39,644 nucleotides of DNA from Geobacter sp. (GTDB taxonomy: Bacteria; Desulfobacterota; Desulfuromonadia; Geobacterales; Geobacteraceae), in assembly GCA_003490025.1 (NCBI GenBank), contig DNJC01000091.1, forward strand, positions 886-40,529, in the 5' to 3' direction. Positions 8,086 to 15,833 of this stretch are shown in pieces. How positions within the stretch are numbered: the stretch's first letter is position 1; each line of letters opens with the position of its first letter. The notes beneath the pieces are model-generated. The model was not told the DNA's origin. It searched no databases and saw only the letters and a list, made by a program, of their open reading frames with translations. The position numbers and the translations under genes are program-made.

Positions 8086-8529
8086 ATGTTCAAAACGTTG
8101 AAAGAAAGCCGCGGCTTCACCCTCATCGAGCTGATGGTGGTCATCGTCATCCTGAGCCTTCTGGCCGTCCTCGTCGGGCCGAAGATCATCGGCAGGAGCG
8201 ACGACGCGAAGGTAGCCGACGCCAAGGTGCAGATAAGGAACATCGAGACGGCGCTCAAGCTCTACAAACTCGACTCCGGCAACTTCCCGAGCACCGAGCA
8301 GGGACTGCAGGCGCTGGTGGCCAAGCCGACCACCGGCAAGATCCCCAACAACTACAAGGCTGAAGGGTACCTGGAGAACAAGAACATCCCGAAGGACCCG
8401 TGGGGCGCCGACTACGTCTACCTCTCCCCCGGTGAGCACGGCGACTACGACCTCTACTCTTTCGGGGCCGACGGCACGCGCGGCGGCGAAGGAAAAAACG
8501 CCGACATCGAAAGCTGGAATCTGAAATAG
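8086..8529 (+). CDS. gspG: Type II secretion major pseudopilin GspG
   Basis: GspG is the major pseudopilin that polymerises into the periplasmic pseudopilus. The 147-residue precursor has a short basic leader cut between G10 and F11 (SRG/FTLIELMVV), Glu at mature position 5, and a hydrophobic helix to about residue 32. The globular domain has the GspG-typical DPWGADYVYLSPGEHGDYDLYSFGADG region that makes the calcium loop. AGAGG upstream is the ribosome site. The gene is followed by a palindromic REP-like element before gspH. Confidence 0.95.
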   Translation: MFKTLKESRGFTLIELMVVIVILSLLAVLVGPKIIGRSDDAKVADAKVQIRNIETALKLYKLDSGNFPSTEQGLQALVAKPTTGKIPNNYKAEGYLENKNIPKDPWGADYVYLSPGEHGDYDLYSFGADGTRGGEGKNADIESWNLK

Positions 8530-8552
8530 GCAGCTTTGCTGGCGGCGTCGAC

Positions 8553-8667
8553 AATGGCTCCCCTCGCCCTTTGGGAGAGGGGCCGGGGGTGAGGGCGTCG
8601 TTCCCAGGCAGGCAGGCGATAATAGCAACGCCCTCACCCCGACCCTCTCCCGGAGGGCGAGGGAGAG
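8553..8667 (+). repeat. REP-like inverted repeat between gspG and gspH
   Basis: A left arm of about 38 bases (CCCCTCGCCCTTTGGGAGAG..., ending GTGAGGGCG) and a right arm starting CGCCCTCACCCC and ending GGAGGGCGAGGG are imperfect reverse complements around a centre of about 30 bases. The same sequence family makes up the 108-bp array at 37765-38098. A transcribed copy would fold into a long hairpin between gspG and gspH, which could uncouple or stabilise upstream mRNA. This is inference from structure. Confidence 0.8.
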
Positions 8668-8691
8668 TTGGCGCTACGGGGAAAGAAGCTG

Positions 8692-9222
8692 GTGGCTGTA
8701 AGGGCACGAAATAGAGGGAGGAGCTACGGCCAGGCGGGGTTCACCCTCATCGAGATGATGGTGGTCATCGTCATCGTCGCGATGACGGCGGCGCTGGTCA
8801 TCCCGCGCCTCCCGGCTCCGGAAGCGACGCGGCTCAAGAACTCGGCACGCAACCTCGCCAGCGGCATCAGGTTCCTGAACGACCAGGCGATCATCACCAA
8901 GAAGGTGTTCCGCCTGCACCTGAACCTCTCCGAAAACTCGACCAGGATCTCGCAGCTCTCCGCCGGCGGGGAGGAACTGCAGCCGGGAGAGCAGTTCATG
9001 AGCCGAAGGCTGGTCGAAGAGGGGATCGTCATCGAGGACGTGACGCTGCCGCGGCTAGGCCTGGTCACCGAGGGAGAGGTGGCGATCCCGTTCGGCCCGG
9101 GGGGGAGCAGCGACGGCATCACCATCCACCTTAAGGGCGGGGAAAAGCATTTCACCATCATCGCCTACCCCTCCGGCGGCAAGGTCAAGGTGCTCGAAGG
9201 GTACCAGGAGGTCACCTCGTGA
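8692..9222 (+). CDS. gspH: Type II secretion minor pseudopilin GspH
   Basis: A 176-residue pseudopilin-like protein with a basic leader, cleavage after G16 (YGQAG/FTLIEMMVV) and Glu at mature position 5. The body contains the GspH-type segments NLASGIRFLNDQAI and a beta-rich C-terminal half. The start is uncertain: GTG at 8692 has GGGGAAAG upstream, whereas the in-frame TTG at 8668 lies directly on the end of the REP-like element with no spacing for ribosome binding, so I prefer 8692. The stop overlaps the gspI start. Confidence 0.85.
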   Translation: MAVRARNRGRSYGQAGFTLIEMMVVIVIVAMTAALVIPRLPAPEATRLKNSARNLASGIRFLNDQAIITKKVFRLHLNLSENSTRISQLSAGGEELQPGEQFMSRRLVEEGIVIEDVTLPRLGLVTEGEVAIPFGPGGSSDGITIHLKGGEKHFTIIAYPSGGKVKVLEGYQEVTS

Positions 9223-9566
9223 AAGGGTTCACCCTCCTCGAAGTGCTGATCGCGCTCGCCATCATGTCGGGAGTGCTCCTCACCGTGATCTCATCGGTCA
9301 ACTACCACCTCTCCATCGTGGGACGTGACGCCGAGGAAACGACCGCCGTGCTGTTGGGGCGCGCCAAGCTGGACGACCCGGAGTTCGCCAAGAAAACGGA
9401 GACCAAGGGGGATTTCGCTCCGGGGCATCCCGGCCACAAGTGGGAGCGCGAGATCGCCGCTATGCCCGAGGTACCCGGGCTGAACCGGATCCGCCTGACC
9501 GTTTCCTGGAACGACGACAAGAGCAAGCTCTCGCTTGTGAAATATGCCCCGCAAAATGCGCAATAA
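9219..9566 (+). CDS. gspI: Type II secretion minor pseudopilin GspI
   Basis: A 115-residue minor pseudopilin. The GTG start overlaps the gspH stop (GTGA) and is fixed by AGGAGG at 9206-9211. The leader is only three residues (MKG/FTLLEVLIALAIM), with Glu at mature position 5. It has no conspicuous C-terminal domain beyond a short beta region (NRIRLTVSWND). With GspJ and GspK it forms the tip complex that starts pseudopilus assembly. The 3' end overlaps gspJ by 23 bases. Confidence 0.87.
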   Translation: MKGFTLLEVLIALAIMSGVLLTVISSVNYHLSIVGRDAEETTAVLLGRAKLDDPEFAKKTETKGDFAPGHPGHKWEREIAAMPEVPGLNRIRLTVSWNDDKSKLSLVKYAPQNAQ

Positions 9567-10155
9567 CCGCGGTTTCACCCTGATAGAGCTCCTGATCGCG
9601 CTCACGCTCCTGGTGGTCCTGAGCGCCGCCCTGTACGGCACCTACTTTTCCGTGGTGTCGGCGCGGGACAAGGGTGGAGTGAGGATAGAAGAGCGCCGCG
9701 AACTCTCGACCACCATGGCCAAGCTGCACGACGAACTCTCGTCCGCCTTCTTCAACAAGAAGAACGAGAGGCTCCACTTCGTGGTCGAGGACCGGGACAG
9801 CTTCGGCAAGCCCTCTTCGCTTTTGCAGTTCACCACTCTGGCGCCCCCCCGGATCGACCCGGCCCCCGCCTCGGACGTGACGGTGGTGCGCTACTCGGTG
9901 CTGGAGAAGGACGAGCAGATGACCCTGGCGAGGGAGTCGCGCGACCCGTACCTGGACAAGAGCGTCAAGTCGGTTCCCTATCCGCTCATCGACCGGATCG
10001 ACGGGTTCCTGGTGGAATGCTGGGACGGCGGCAAGTGGGTGAAGAGCTGGGACACGGCGCTGAACGGCTTCCTCCCGAAGAAGGTGAGGGTCACGGTGAC
10101 CATGAAGGGAGGAGAGAGCTTCAGCACCATCGCCTCACAGAGGCTCTCACCATGA
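9544..10155 (+). CDS. gspJ: Type II secretion minor pseudopilin GspJ
   Basis: A 203-residue minor pseudopilin with leader MPRKMRNNRG and cleavage before FTLIELLIALTLL, Glu at mature position 5, then a globular domain with the GspJ-like DELSSAFFNKKNE region. A second in-frame ATG at 9556 could also serve as start. The gene begins within gspI and ends in an ATGA overlap with gspK. The tip-complex role is inferred from family and position. Confidence 0.88.
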   Translation: MPRKMRNNRGFTLIELLIALTLLVVLSAALYGTYFSVVSARDKGGVRIEERRELSTTMAKLHDELSSAFFNKKNERLHFVVEDRDSFGKPSSLLQFTTLAPPRIDPAPASDVTVVRYSVLEKDEQMTLARESRDPYLDKSVKSVPYPLIDRIDGFLVECWDGGKWVKSWDTALNGFLPKKVRVTVTMKGGESFSTIASQRLSP

Positions 10156-11096
10156 GAGGGGAAAAGGGCTTCGCCCTGGTGATAACGCTGGTCGTGACCG
10201 CCCTCCTCGTGGCTCTCCTGGTCGAGTTCGTGAACGAGGTGTACGTCGACACCTCGCACAGCCACAACTTCGTCGCGGCCCAGCAGGCCGGTATCCTGGC
10301 GGAATCGGGGATCGAGGGGGGCATCAAGCTGTTGCAGTTTTCCAGCATGTCGAGACTGGGGGAGCAGTACAGCTCTCTTCAGGAGTCTTGGGCCAAGCCG
10401 CAGTCGTTCGACGCGGGAGAGGGGACGGTAACGATCGCCATCGAAGAGGAGAGCGGCAAGCTCAACCTCAACACGGCGACCTCGTCGAACGGGACACCGG
10501 ACCCGGTCTACACGCCGATGGCGAAGCGGCTCTTCACCAGGCTCAAGCTCCCCCTTGAACTCGCGGACTCGCTGATGGACTGGGTTGACGAGAACGACAC
10601 GCCGATGCCGGGCGGAGCGGAGACCAACTACTACGGGACGCTCAAGCTCCCCTACGCCGCCAAGAACAAGAGGCTGGAGACGGTCGACGAACTCCTCATG
10701 GCCAAGGGATACACCCCGGAGGTCCTTACCAAGCTGAGGCCGCTGGTCACCGTGTACGGCAGGATCAACGACACCGAGGCTGCCACCCCCATCAACATCA
10801 ACACGGCGGATCGGGACGTCATCGCAGCCCTGGACGAGAAGCTTACCGACGACCTCGTGCAGAGGATCATCGACTACCGGAAGACCCGCCCGATCAAGAG
10901 CATTGGGGACCTGAACGCGATAACCGGGATGGACACGATCTCGCCGCTCATCTCGACGAAGATCGGCTACCTGGGGAACGTGTACCGGATACGCGCAGAG
11001 GGGAAAGTGGGAGAGAGCATCAGCGTGGCCGAGGCCGTGGTCCGCATGGCGGGGGGAACGGCCGCCCCGGTCGTGCTTTATTGGAGAGAATATTGA
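10152..11096 (+). CDS. gspK: Type II secretion minor pseudopilin GspK
   Basis: GspK caps the pseudopilus tip and is the largest pseudopilin, here 314 residues. The leader MRGEKG precedes FALVITLVVTALLVALL; as in other GspK proteins the usual Glu at mature position 5 is absent (Val-Ile-Thr region). The body has DSLMDWVDENDTPMPGGAE and a C-terminal helix-hairpin-helix-like part with INTADRDVIAAL. The ATG lies in the ATGA overlap with gspJ, so a longer in-frame extension that begins near 10017 inside gspJ is rejected. Confidence 0.92.
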   Translation: MRGEKGFALVITLVVTALLVALLVEFVNEVYVDTSHSHNFVAAQQAGILAESGIEGGIKLLQFSSMSRLGEQYSSLQESWAKPQSFDAGEGTVTIAIEEESGKLNLNTATSSNGTPDPVYTPMAKRLFTRLKLPLELADSLMDWVDENDTPMPGGAETNYYGTLKLPYAAKNKRLETVDELLMAKGYTPEVLTKLRPLVTVYGRINDTEAATPININTADRDVIAALDEKLTDDLVQRIIDYRKTRPIKSIGDLNAITGMDTISPLISTKIGYLGNVYRIRAEGKVGESISVAEAVVRMAGGTAAPVVLYWREY

Positions 11097-12379
11097 TGGA
11101 TATATTGATCGTACAGCTGAAGAGGACCGAGTTGGTCCTTGCCGGCTTCAGGGCCAGGAAGGGAAGTGTGAGCTTCCTCTCCGCGGAGCGGCACCCGCTG
11201 TCGGGGGAGGAGGGGGAACTCTCCCGGATCCTCAAGGAAAGCTCGCTTTGCACCGGCGAGCACAGTGTCGCCCTCGCCCTCCCGCCTGCCATGCTGTTCA
11301 TGCGCGAACTGGAACTCCCGATCACGGACCGGTCGAAGGTGAGGGTACTCCTCCCGCTTGAACTCAAGGGGGAAACGGCGCTCGACACGGACGAGCTTGC
11401 CTTCGACGCCCTGCCACTTGTGGACGGGAAGAGCCTGGCCGTCTGGGGGCGCGTCAAGGAGCTGGCCGGACAGGTAGAGCTTTTGAAGGAGGCGGGGCTG
11501 GAGCCCGAGTTCGTCACCGCCTCGCTTTTCCACTGGAACCAGCTCGCTCCCGAGGCAGGGACCGTGGCGGTGACGGACGGCGAGGCGTTAGCCGTCTACC
11601 GCGACGGAAAGCCGCTCTACTTCCGGGCGTTCCCGCTGGGGTCCGGACCGGAGGAACTGGAGAGGACGGTGGCCGCCGTCGAGCTTGGACGCGGGATGCA
11701 GCTGGGAAAGGTGATCTCCCATGCCTCCGGCTCGCAGGGTGGAGCCGTCCCCGCGAACCGCGGGCTGGCGGAGGCCTTCGGCGACGATGCACATGCGGCA
11801 CACGACCTGGCGGGGGCCTATGCCGTCGCGGCCGCGGTTGCGGACGGCTCGGCCATCAACCTCCGCCGCGGCGCGCTCGCCTACACGGCGGGGACCGAGA
11901 AGCTCTACCGCAGGCTCAGGATCAGCATGATCCTCGCCGCCGCGCTGGTGCTCCTCATCTTCGCCGAAAGCGGGGTCCGCTACTACCTCGCGAAGCGCGA
12001 CCTCACCTCGCTCGACCGCTCCATCGCAGGCATCTACAAGGAGGTCTTCCCCAGCCGGAAGAAGGCGGTGGACGAGGTGTCGGAACTGCGCTCCGAGATC
12101 AAGCGGCTGGAGGGGGCTAAAACCTCCAGCAACGTCCTGAAGCTCCTCAAGGAGCTGGCCGAGGCCAAGGGTGACGACGTGGCCGGGATCTACGAGACGG
12201 AGTTCGACGGCTCCGAGGTCAGGCTCAAGGGAGAGGCCAAGAGCGCCCAGGCGGCCAACGACTTCAAGGCACGCACTGCCGCCGTTCTCGACGGGGCAGA
12301 GGTGAGCGAGACCAAGTCCCGCCCCGACGGGAGCGTGACCTTCACCCTGCGCGGCAAGGTCAAGGGGGTGGCCCGATGA
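11096..12379 (+). CDS. gspL: Type II secretion inner-membrane protein GspL
   Basis: GspL binds the GspE ATPase in the cytoplasm and GspM in the membrane. The 427-residue protein has an actin-like cytoplasmic domain (about 1-260), a membrane segment (about 274-292, SMILAAALVLLIFAES) and a ferredoxin-like periplasmic domain (about 340-425). The ATG at 11096 overlaps the gspK stop (TGATG) and has GGAGAGA upstream; the in-frame TTG at 11081 is less likely. It ends in an ATGA overlap with gspM. Confidence 0.9.
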   Translation: MDILIVQLKRTELVLAGFRARKGSVSFLSAERHPLSGEEGELSRILKESSLCTGEHSVALALPPAMLFMRELELPITDRSKVRVLLPLELKGETALDTDELAFDALPLVDGKSLAVWGRVKELAGQVELLKEAGLEPEFVTASLFHWNQLAPEAGTVAVTDGEALAVYRDGKPLYFRAFPLGSGPEELERTVAAVELGRGMQLGKVISHASGSQGGAVPANRGLAEAFGDDAHAAHDLAGAYAVAAAVADGSAINLRRGALAYTAGTEKLYRRLRISMILAAALVLLIFAESGVRYYLAKRDLTSLDRSIAGIYKEVFPSRKKAVDEVSELRSEIKRLEGAKTSSNVLKLLKELAEAKGDDVAGIYETEFDGSEVRLKGEAKSAQAANDFKARTAAVLDGAEVSETKSRPDGSVTFTLRGKVKGVAR

Positions 12380-12921
12380 AGAGGGAAGAAATCATGGCCG
12401 CGCTGCAGGGGCTAGACAGCCGCACCAGGCAGCGCATCGGGATAGCGATCTCAGTGCTCCTGCTGATCGTGATCGTCCTTTCCGCCGTCAACAGCAGGAT
12501 CACCGCCCTGGAGCGGAAGCGTACCGCCCGCGAGGCGGACATCGCCGAGATGATGCGGCTGAAGATCCGCTACCAGCAGGCCAACGCGGGGGCGCAGCGC
12601 CTGGCCAACAGGCTGGTCGCCACCAAGCCGGACGACTCGCCCGCCAAGGTCATCGAGGAGATCGGGATCAAGGGGCGCGGCAGCCAGATCAAGCCGGTAA
12701 AGGGTGAAGACGTCCCGGGGTACGTGGAGGACGCTGCAGAGGTCCGGATGGAAGGGTTGAGCGCCAACGAGGTGGTGAACCTGATCCATCGTCTGGAGAA
12801 AGGGGCCAGGCCGATGACCGTGAAGAAGGCGCTCATCAAGCAGAGGTTCGACGACCCGTCCAAGCTCGATATCGTCCTGACCATCGCGCTCCTGAAGCCC
12901 GCACCGGCGGGGACTCGATGA
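12376..12921 (+). CDS. gspM: Type II secretion inner-membrane protein GspM
   Basis: A 181-residue bitopic protein with a short cytoplasmic N-terminus, one membrane segment (about residues 22-38, GIAISVLLLIVIVLSAV), a coiled-coil-like stretch and a ferredoxin-like periplasmic domain with EVVNLIHRLEKGARPMTVKKA, typical of GspM/PilO-like folds. It partners with GspL in the platform. ATGA overlaps tie it to gspL and gspN. Confidence 0.85.
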   Translation: MKREEIMAALQGLDSRTRQRIGIAISVLLLIVIVLSAVNSRITALERKRTAREADIAEMMRLKIRYQQANAGAQRLANRLVATKPDDSPAKVIEEIGIKGRGSQIKPVKGEDVPGYVEDAAEVRMEGLSANEVVNLIHRLEKGARPMTVKKALIKQRFDDPSKLDIVLTIALLKPAPAGTR

Positions 12922-13757
12922 AAGGGCGCGCCCTCTACCTCGCCTGCGGCATCCCCGCCGCCATCCTCTGTTTCCTGCTGCTCACCCTCCTGTTCACCCC
13001 CAATTACGCCATCAAGGGTGTACTGACGCGGGTCGCCGAGAACGCCGGTTACACCCTGGAGTGCACCGGGTTCGGGAAGAGCTTCCCGGTGGGGCTCAAG
13101 TCGGATGCTGTCGCGCTCTCGTCGGAGAAGGGGGAGCTGATCAAGCTGCGGGACGTCACGGTCCGGCTGGAGCTGCTGCCGCTTCTGACCGGCAGGACGA
13201 GGTTCGCCTACCGGGGGAGAATCGGGGCAGGGGGCCTGGAAGGTGACTTCGAGCCGGGGAAGAACGGGGGGTGGAGCGTGCAGGGACGTGGCATCCGCCT
13301 GGAAGAGATCCCGTTCTTCAGCTCCGTGGCGGAGGCAAGGATCCGGGGGGAACTCCGGGTGAACGGCAAGCTCGCTACCAGGAAAGGTGTCGGCACGGGG
13401 GAGCTGCAGCTGGAGGTCCGTGCCGCCGAGATCGCAGGGGTGAAGATCGGCCAGATGCCTCTGCCCGATGCCGCCTACCGCGAGGTGCGCGGCGCCCTCA
13501 CCATTGCAAACGGCAAAGCGGTCCTGAAAAGCTTCACCCTGGACGGCGACGGCATCTACGTCCGGCTGAAGGGGGAAACGGGGCTGACCACCCCGATCGG
13601 CGCATCCCCGCTGAACCTCGCCCTGGAGATGATGCCCAAGCCGGTATTCCTGGAGCGCCAGAAGTTCGTTTTCCTGCTCCTCACCAAGTACCAGACCTCC
13701 CCCGGCGCCTTCAGCATCCCGATACACGGGACGCTGGCCCACCCCGCCATGATGTGA
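12918..13757 (+). CDS. gspN: Type II secretion protein GspN
   Basis: A 279-residue protein with an N-terminal membrane anchor (about residues 5-28) and a long periplasmic beta-rich domain of the GspN/AsmA-like type. GspN is accessory and missing from many type II systems; its mechanistic role is unclear. It is the last gsp gene, joined to gspM by an ATGA overlap. After its stop comes a short CAAAAC/GTTTTG hairpin without a T-run. GspO, the prepilin peptidase, is not in the window. Confidence 0.82.
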   Translation: MKGRALYLACGIPAAILCFLLLTLLFTPNYAIKGVLTRVAENAGYTLECTGFGKSFPVGLKSDAVALSSEKGELIKLRDVTVRLELLPLLTGRTRFAYRGRIGAGGLEGDFEPGKNGGWSVQGRGIRLEEIPFFSSVAEARIRGELRVNGKLATRKGVGTGELQLEVRAAEIAGVKIGQMPLPDAAYREVRGALTIANGKAVLKSFTLDGDGIYVRLKGETGLTTPIGASPLNLALEMMPKPVFLERQKFVFLLLTKYQTSPGAFSIPIHGTLAHPAMM

Positions 13758-13876
13758 GTTTTCAAAACAAAGTTTTGCTAGACGAAAGTATGAGTTGCAT
13801 TTGCTTCGTTTGTTCCTTTAATATGCACGCATGACCGCATTCTAACAGCAGGCGTGAACAGTGCAGGGGTGACGCG

Positions 13877-14611
13877 ATGATCGAATTCAACGGCGTACAC
13901 AAGTGGTTCAAGAAGCTGCACGTACTGAACGATATCAACCTGCACGTGAAGCCGGGTGAGGTGGTCGTGGTATGCGGCCCTTCCGGCAGCGGCAAGTCGA
14001 CCCTGATCAGGACCATCAACCAGCTGGAGCCGATCAACGAGGGGACGCTCCTCGTGGACGGGATGAACCTCTCCGACAAGAAGACGGACATCAACAAGCT
14101 GCGGGCCGAGATCGGCTTCGTGTTCCAGCAGTTCAACCTGTACCCCCACCTCTCGGTACTCTCCAACATCACCCTGGCCCCCATAAAGATCCGCAACACC
14201 CCGAAGGCGCAGGCGCAGCAGCAGGCCATGGCGCTCCTGGAAAGGGTGGGGCTTGCCGAAAAGCGCGACGCCTATCCGACCCAGCTCTCCGGGGGGCAGC
14301 AGCAGCGCGTCGCCATCGCGCGCGCCCTGGCCATGAAGCCGCGCATCATGCTCTTCGACGAACCCACCTCGGCGCTGGATCCCGAGATGATAGGCGAAGT
14401 GCTCGACGTCATGCAGAAACTCGCCAAAAGCGGCATGACCATGGTCGTGGTCACCCACGAGATGGGGTTTGCCCGCGAGGTGGCGCACCGGGTCGTCTTC
14501 ATGGACCAGGGCCAGATCCTCGAGGTGGCGCCTCCGGAGCAGTTTTTCCTGCATCCCCAGCACGAAAGAGCCCAGCAGTTCCTCAAACAGCTCCTCTCTC
14601 CCATGCACTAA
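13877..14611 (+). CDS. glnQ: Polar amino-acid ABC transporter ATPase (GlnQ/GltL type)
   Basis: This 244-residue ABC ATPase energises uptake of polar amino acids, likely glutamate, glutamine or aspartate. Motifs: Walker A GPSGSGKST (34-42), Q-loop FQQFNLYPH, signature LSGGQQQR (137-144), Walker B IMLFDEPT (157-164) and switch histidine in VVTHEMGFA. These match the HisP/GlnQ/GltL subfamily. The following genes encode the matching binding protein and two permeases. The binding-protein gene has its own promoter, so the ATPase may be transcribed separately. Exact substrate cannot be told from sequence. Confidence 0.93.
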   Translation: MIEFNGVHKWFKKLHVLNDINLHVKPGEVVVVCGPSGSGKSTLIRTINQLEPINEGTLLVDGMNLSDKKTDINKLRAEIGFVFQQFNLYPHLSVLSNITLAPIKIRNTPKAQAQQQAMALLERVGLAEKRDAYPTQLSGGQQQRVAIARALAMKPRIMLFDEPTSALDPEMIGEVLDVMQKLAKSGMTMVVVTHEMGFAREVAHRVVFMDQGQILEVAPPEQFFLHPQHERAQQFLKQLLSPMH

Positions 14612-14623
14612 GAATCAGAATCC

Positions 14624-14651
14624 GTTCTACGTTCTATGTTCTACGTTCTAC
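14624..14651 (+). repeat. (GTTCTAY)4 heptamer array, left arm
   Basis: Four heptamers GTTCTAC, GTTCTAT, GTTCTAC, GTTCTAC begin 13 bases after the ATPase stop. Four reverse-complement copies occur at 14793-14820. The two arrays are inverted arms around about 140 bp. Confidence 0.88.
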
Positions 14652-14739
14652 GTTGCTAGATTCCAGTTGTGCGGCAACTCCGTTCCCTGCTTCCGGTTCA
14701 GCTTTTTTCAGTTGGGCCGGATGCAGTTGCGCGCAGATC

Positions 14740-14748
14740 TGGTATAAT
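14740..14748 (+). promoter_or_regulatory. Extended -10 promoter of the binding-protein gene
   Basis: A perfect TATAAT (14743-14748) is preceded by TG at 14740-14741, the extended -10 motif. No good -35 element lies 17 bases upstream, which fits extended -10 dependence. It sits between the two inverted heptamer arrays, so the right array (14793-14820) would be in the mRNA leader. Confidence 0.6.
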
Positions 14749-14792
14749 CCGCTCCGACTTTCTTCATTAATACACAAGGTACAAGATTCAAC

Positions 14793-14820
14793 GTAGAACA
14801 TAGAACGTAGAACATAGAAC
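14793..14820 (+). repeat. (RTAGAAC)4 heptamer array, right arm
   Basis: GTAGAAC, ATAGAAC, GTAGAAC, ATAGAAC: four copies of the reverse complement of the left-arm heptamer. The array ends 40 bases before the binding-protein start codon. Confidence 0.88.
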
Positions 14821-14860
14821 TGGTTTTTATGTGCACACCATCAACCAAGGAGGAGTACCG

Positions 14861-15676
14861 ATGAAAAAACTGATGACGCTTCTTGCTGCAGTAGCTCTGG
14901 TTGGATCCATGGCGCATGCCGCGCTGGCCGGCGACACCCTGGCCGACGTGAAGAAGAAAGGGGTGCTGGTGGCGGGTGTCAAGGATTCCCTGCCGCCCTT
15001 CGGCTACATCGACGAGAAAACCCGCGAGATTGTTGGGTACGACATCGACTTCGTGAAGGCGATAGCGAAGAAGTTGAACGTGAAGGTGGAACTGAAACCG
15101 GTAACCTCGGCCAGCAGGATGCCGCAGCTGATGGAAGGGAACATCGACATCATCGCCGCGACCATGACCAAGAATCCCGAGCGCGCCAAGCAGATCGACT
15201 TCAGCCACACCTACTTCCTCACCGGCCAGAAGTTCATCACCAACAAGGGTAAGGTAAAGAGCCTGAAGGACCTGGAAGGGAAGAAGATCGGCACAGCCAA
15301 GGGTTCCACCTCGGAGCAGAACGTGGCGAAGGCGATCCCGACCGCGACCGTCCTCTCCTTCGACGACTACCCGCAGGCCTTCCTCGCCCTGCAGCAGGGT
15401 AAGGTAGCCGCGGTGACCACGGACGAGTCCATCCTCGCCGGCATCCTCGGCAAGGCCCCCAACAAGAACAAGTTCGAGATCCCGAACCTGCAGATCTCCG
15501 AGGAGCCGTACGGTCTCGGCATGCGCAAGGACGACAAGAACTTCGTGGCCTTCGTCAACAAGACCCTGCTCGAGATGGAGAAGAGCGGCGAGGCGAAGAA
15601 GATCTTCGACAAGTGGTTCGGGCCGAAAACCGCAACCCCGCTGAAGCGGACCTTCAAGATCACGGCGGACAAGTAG
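14861..15676 (+). CDS. gltI: Periplasmic polar amino-acid-binding protein (GltI/GlnH type)
   Basis: A 271-residue solute-binding protein of family 3. It has a signal peptide with cleavage near AHAALA/GD (about residue 23), then LADVKKKGVLVAGVKDSLPPFGYID, GYDIDFVKAIAKKL, and the second-lobe segments DLEGKKIGTAKGST and PYGLGMRKDD. It delivers substrate to the two permeases that follow. The ATG at 14861 has AAGGAGGAG at 14847-14855; a GTG at 14831 in the same frame is rejected. The C-terminus is followed eight bases later by a GATAAA array. Confidence 0.93.
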   Translation: MKKLMTLLAAVALVGSMAHAALAGDTLADVKKKGVLVAGVKDSLPPFGYIDEKTREIVGYDIDFVKAIAKKLNVKVELKPVTSASRMPQLMEGNIDIIAATMTKNPERAKQIDFSHTYFLTGQKFITNKGKVKSLKDLEGKKIGTAKGSTSEQNVAKAIPTATVLSFDDYPQAFLALQQGKVAAVTTDESILAGILGKAPNKNKFEIPNLQISEEPYGLGMRKDDKNFVAFVNKTLLEMEKSGEAKKIFDKWFGPKTATPLKRTFKITADK

Positions 15677-15683
15677 AGAAACA

Positions 15684-15757
15684 GATAAAGATAAAGATAA
15701 AGATAAAGGTTGAGGTTGAGGCAGAGGAGCTTTACTCCTTTGCCTCAACCTCTCAGC
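15684..15757 (+). repeat. Compound repeat (GATAAA)4-(GGTTGA)2 with hairpin
   Basis: Four GATAAA copies (15684-15707) are followed by two GGTTGA copies and then a strong inverted repeat: GAGGTTGAGGCA...GGAG against CTCC...TGCCTCAACCTC. A degenerate pyrimidine tract resembling the right arm at 2567 follows at about 15790-15822 (CTCAACCTTTGTCTTAG...). It looks like a pair of cassette arms with almost nothing between them. Confidence 0.75.
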
Positions 15758-15833
15758 AAGTGAGCGGATGGATCAAGGACTGAGTTATTTCTCAACCTTT
15801 GTCTTAGTCTTCATCTGCTTCCAAGAGGCTTTC

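Noticed and set aside
13758..13876. Terminator between gspN and the ABC ATPase gene
   Set aside because: CAAAAC/GTTTTG makes a 6-bp AT-rich hairpin but no T-run follows, so I do not call it.
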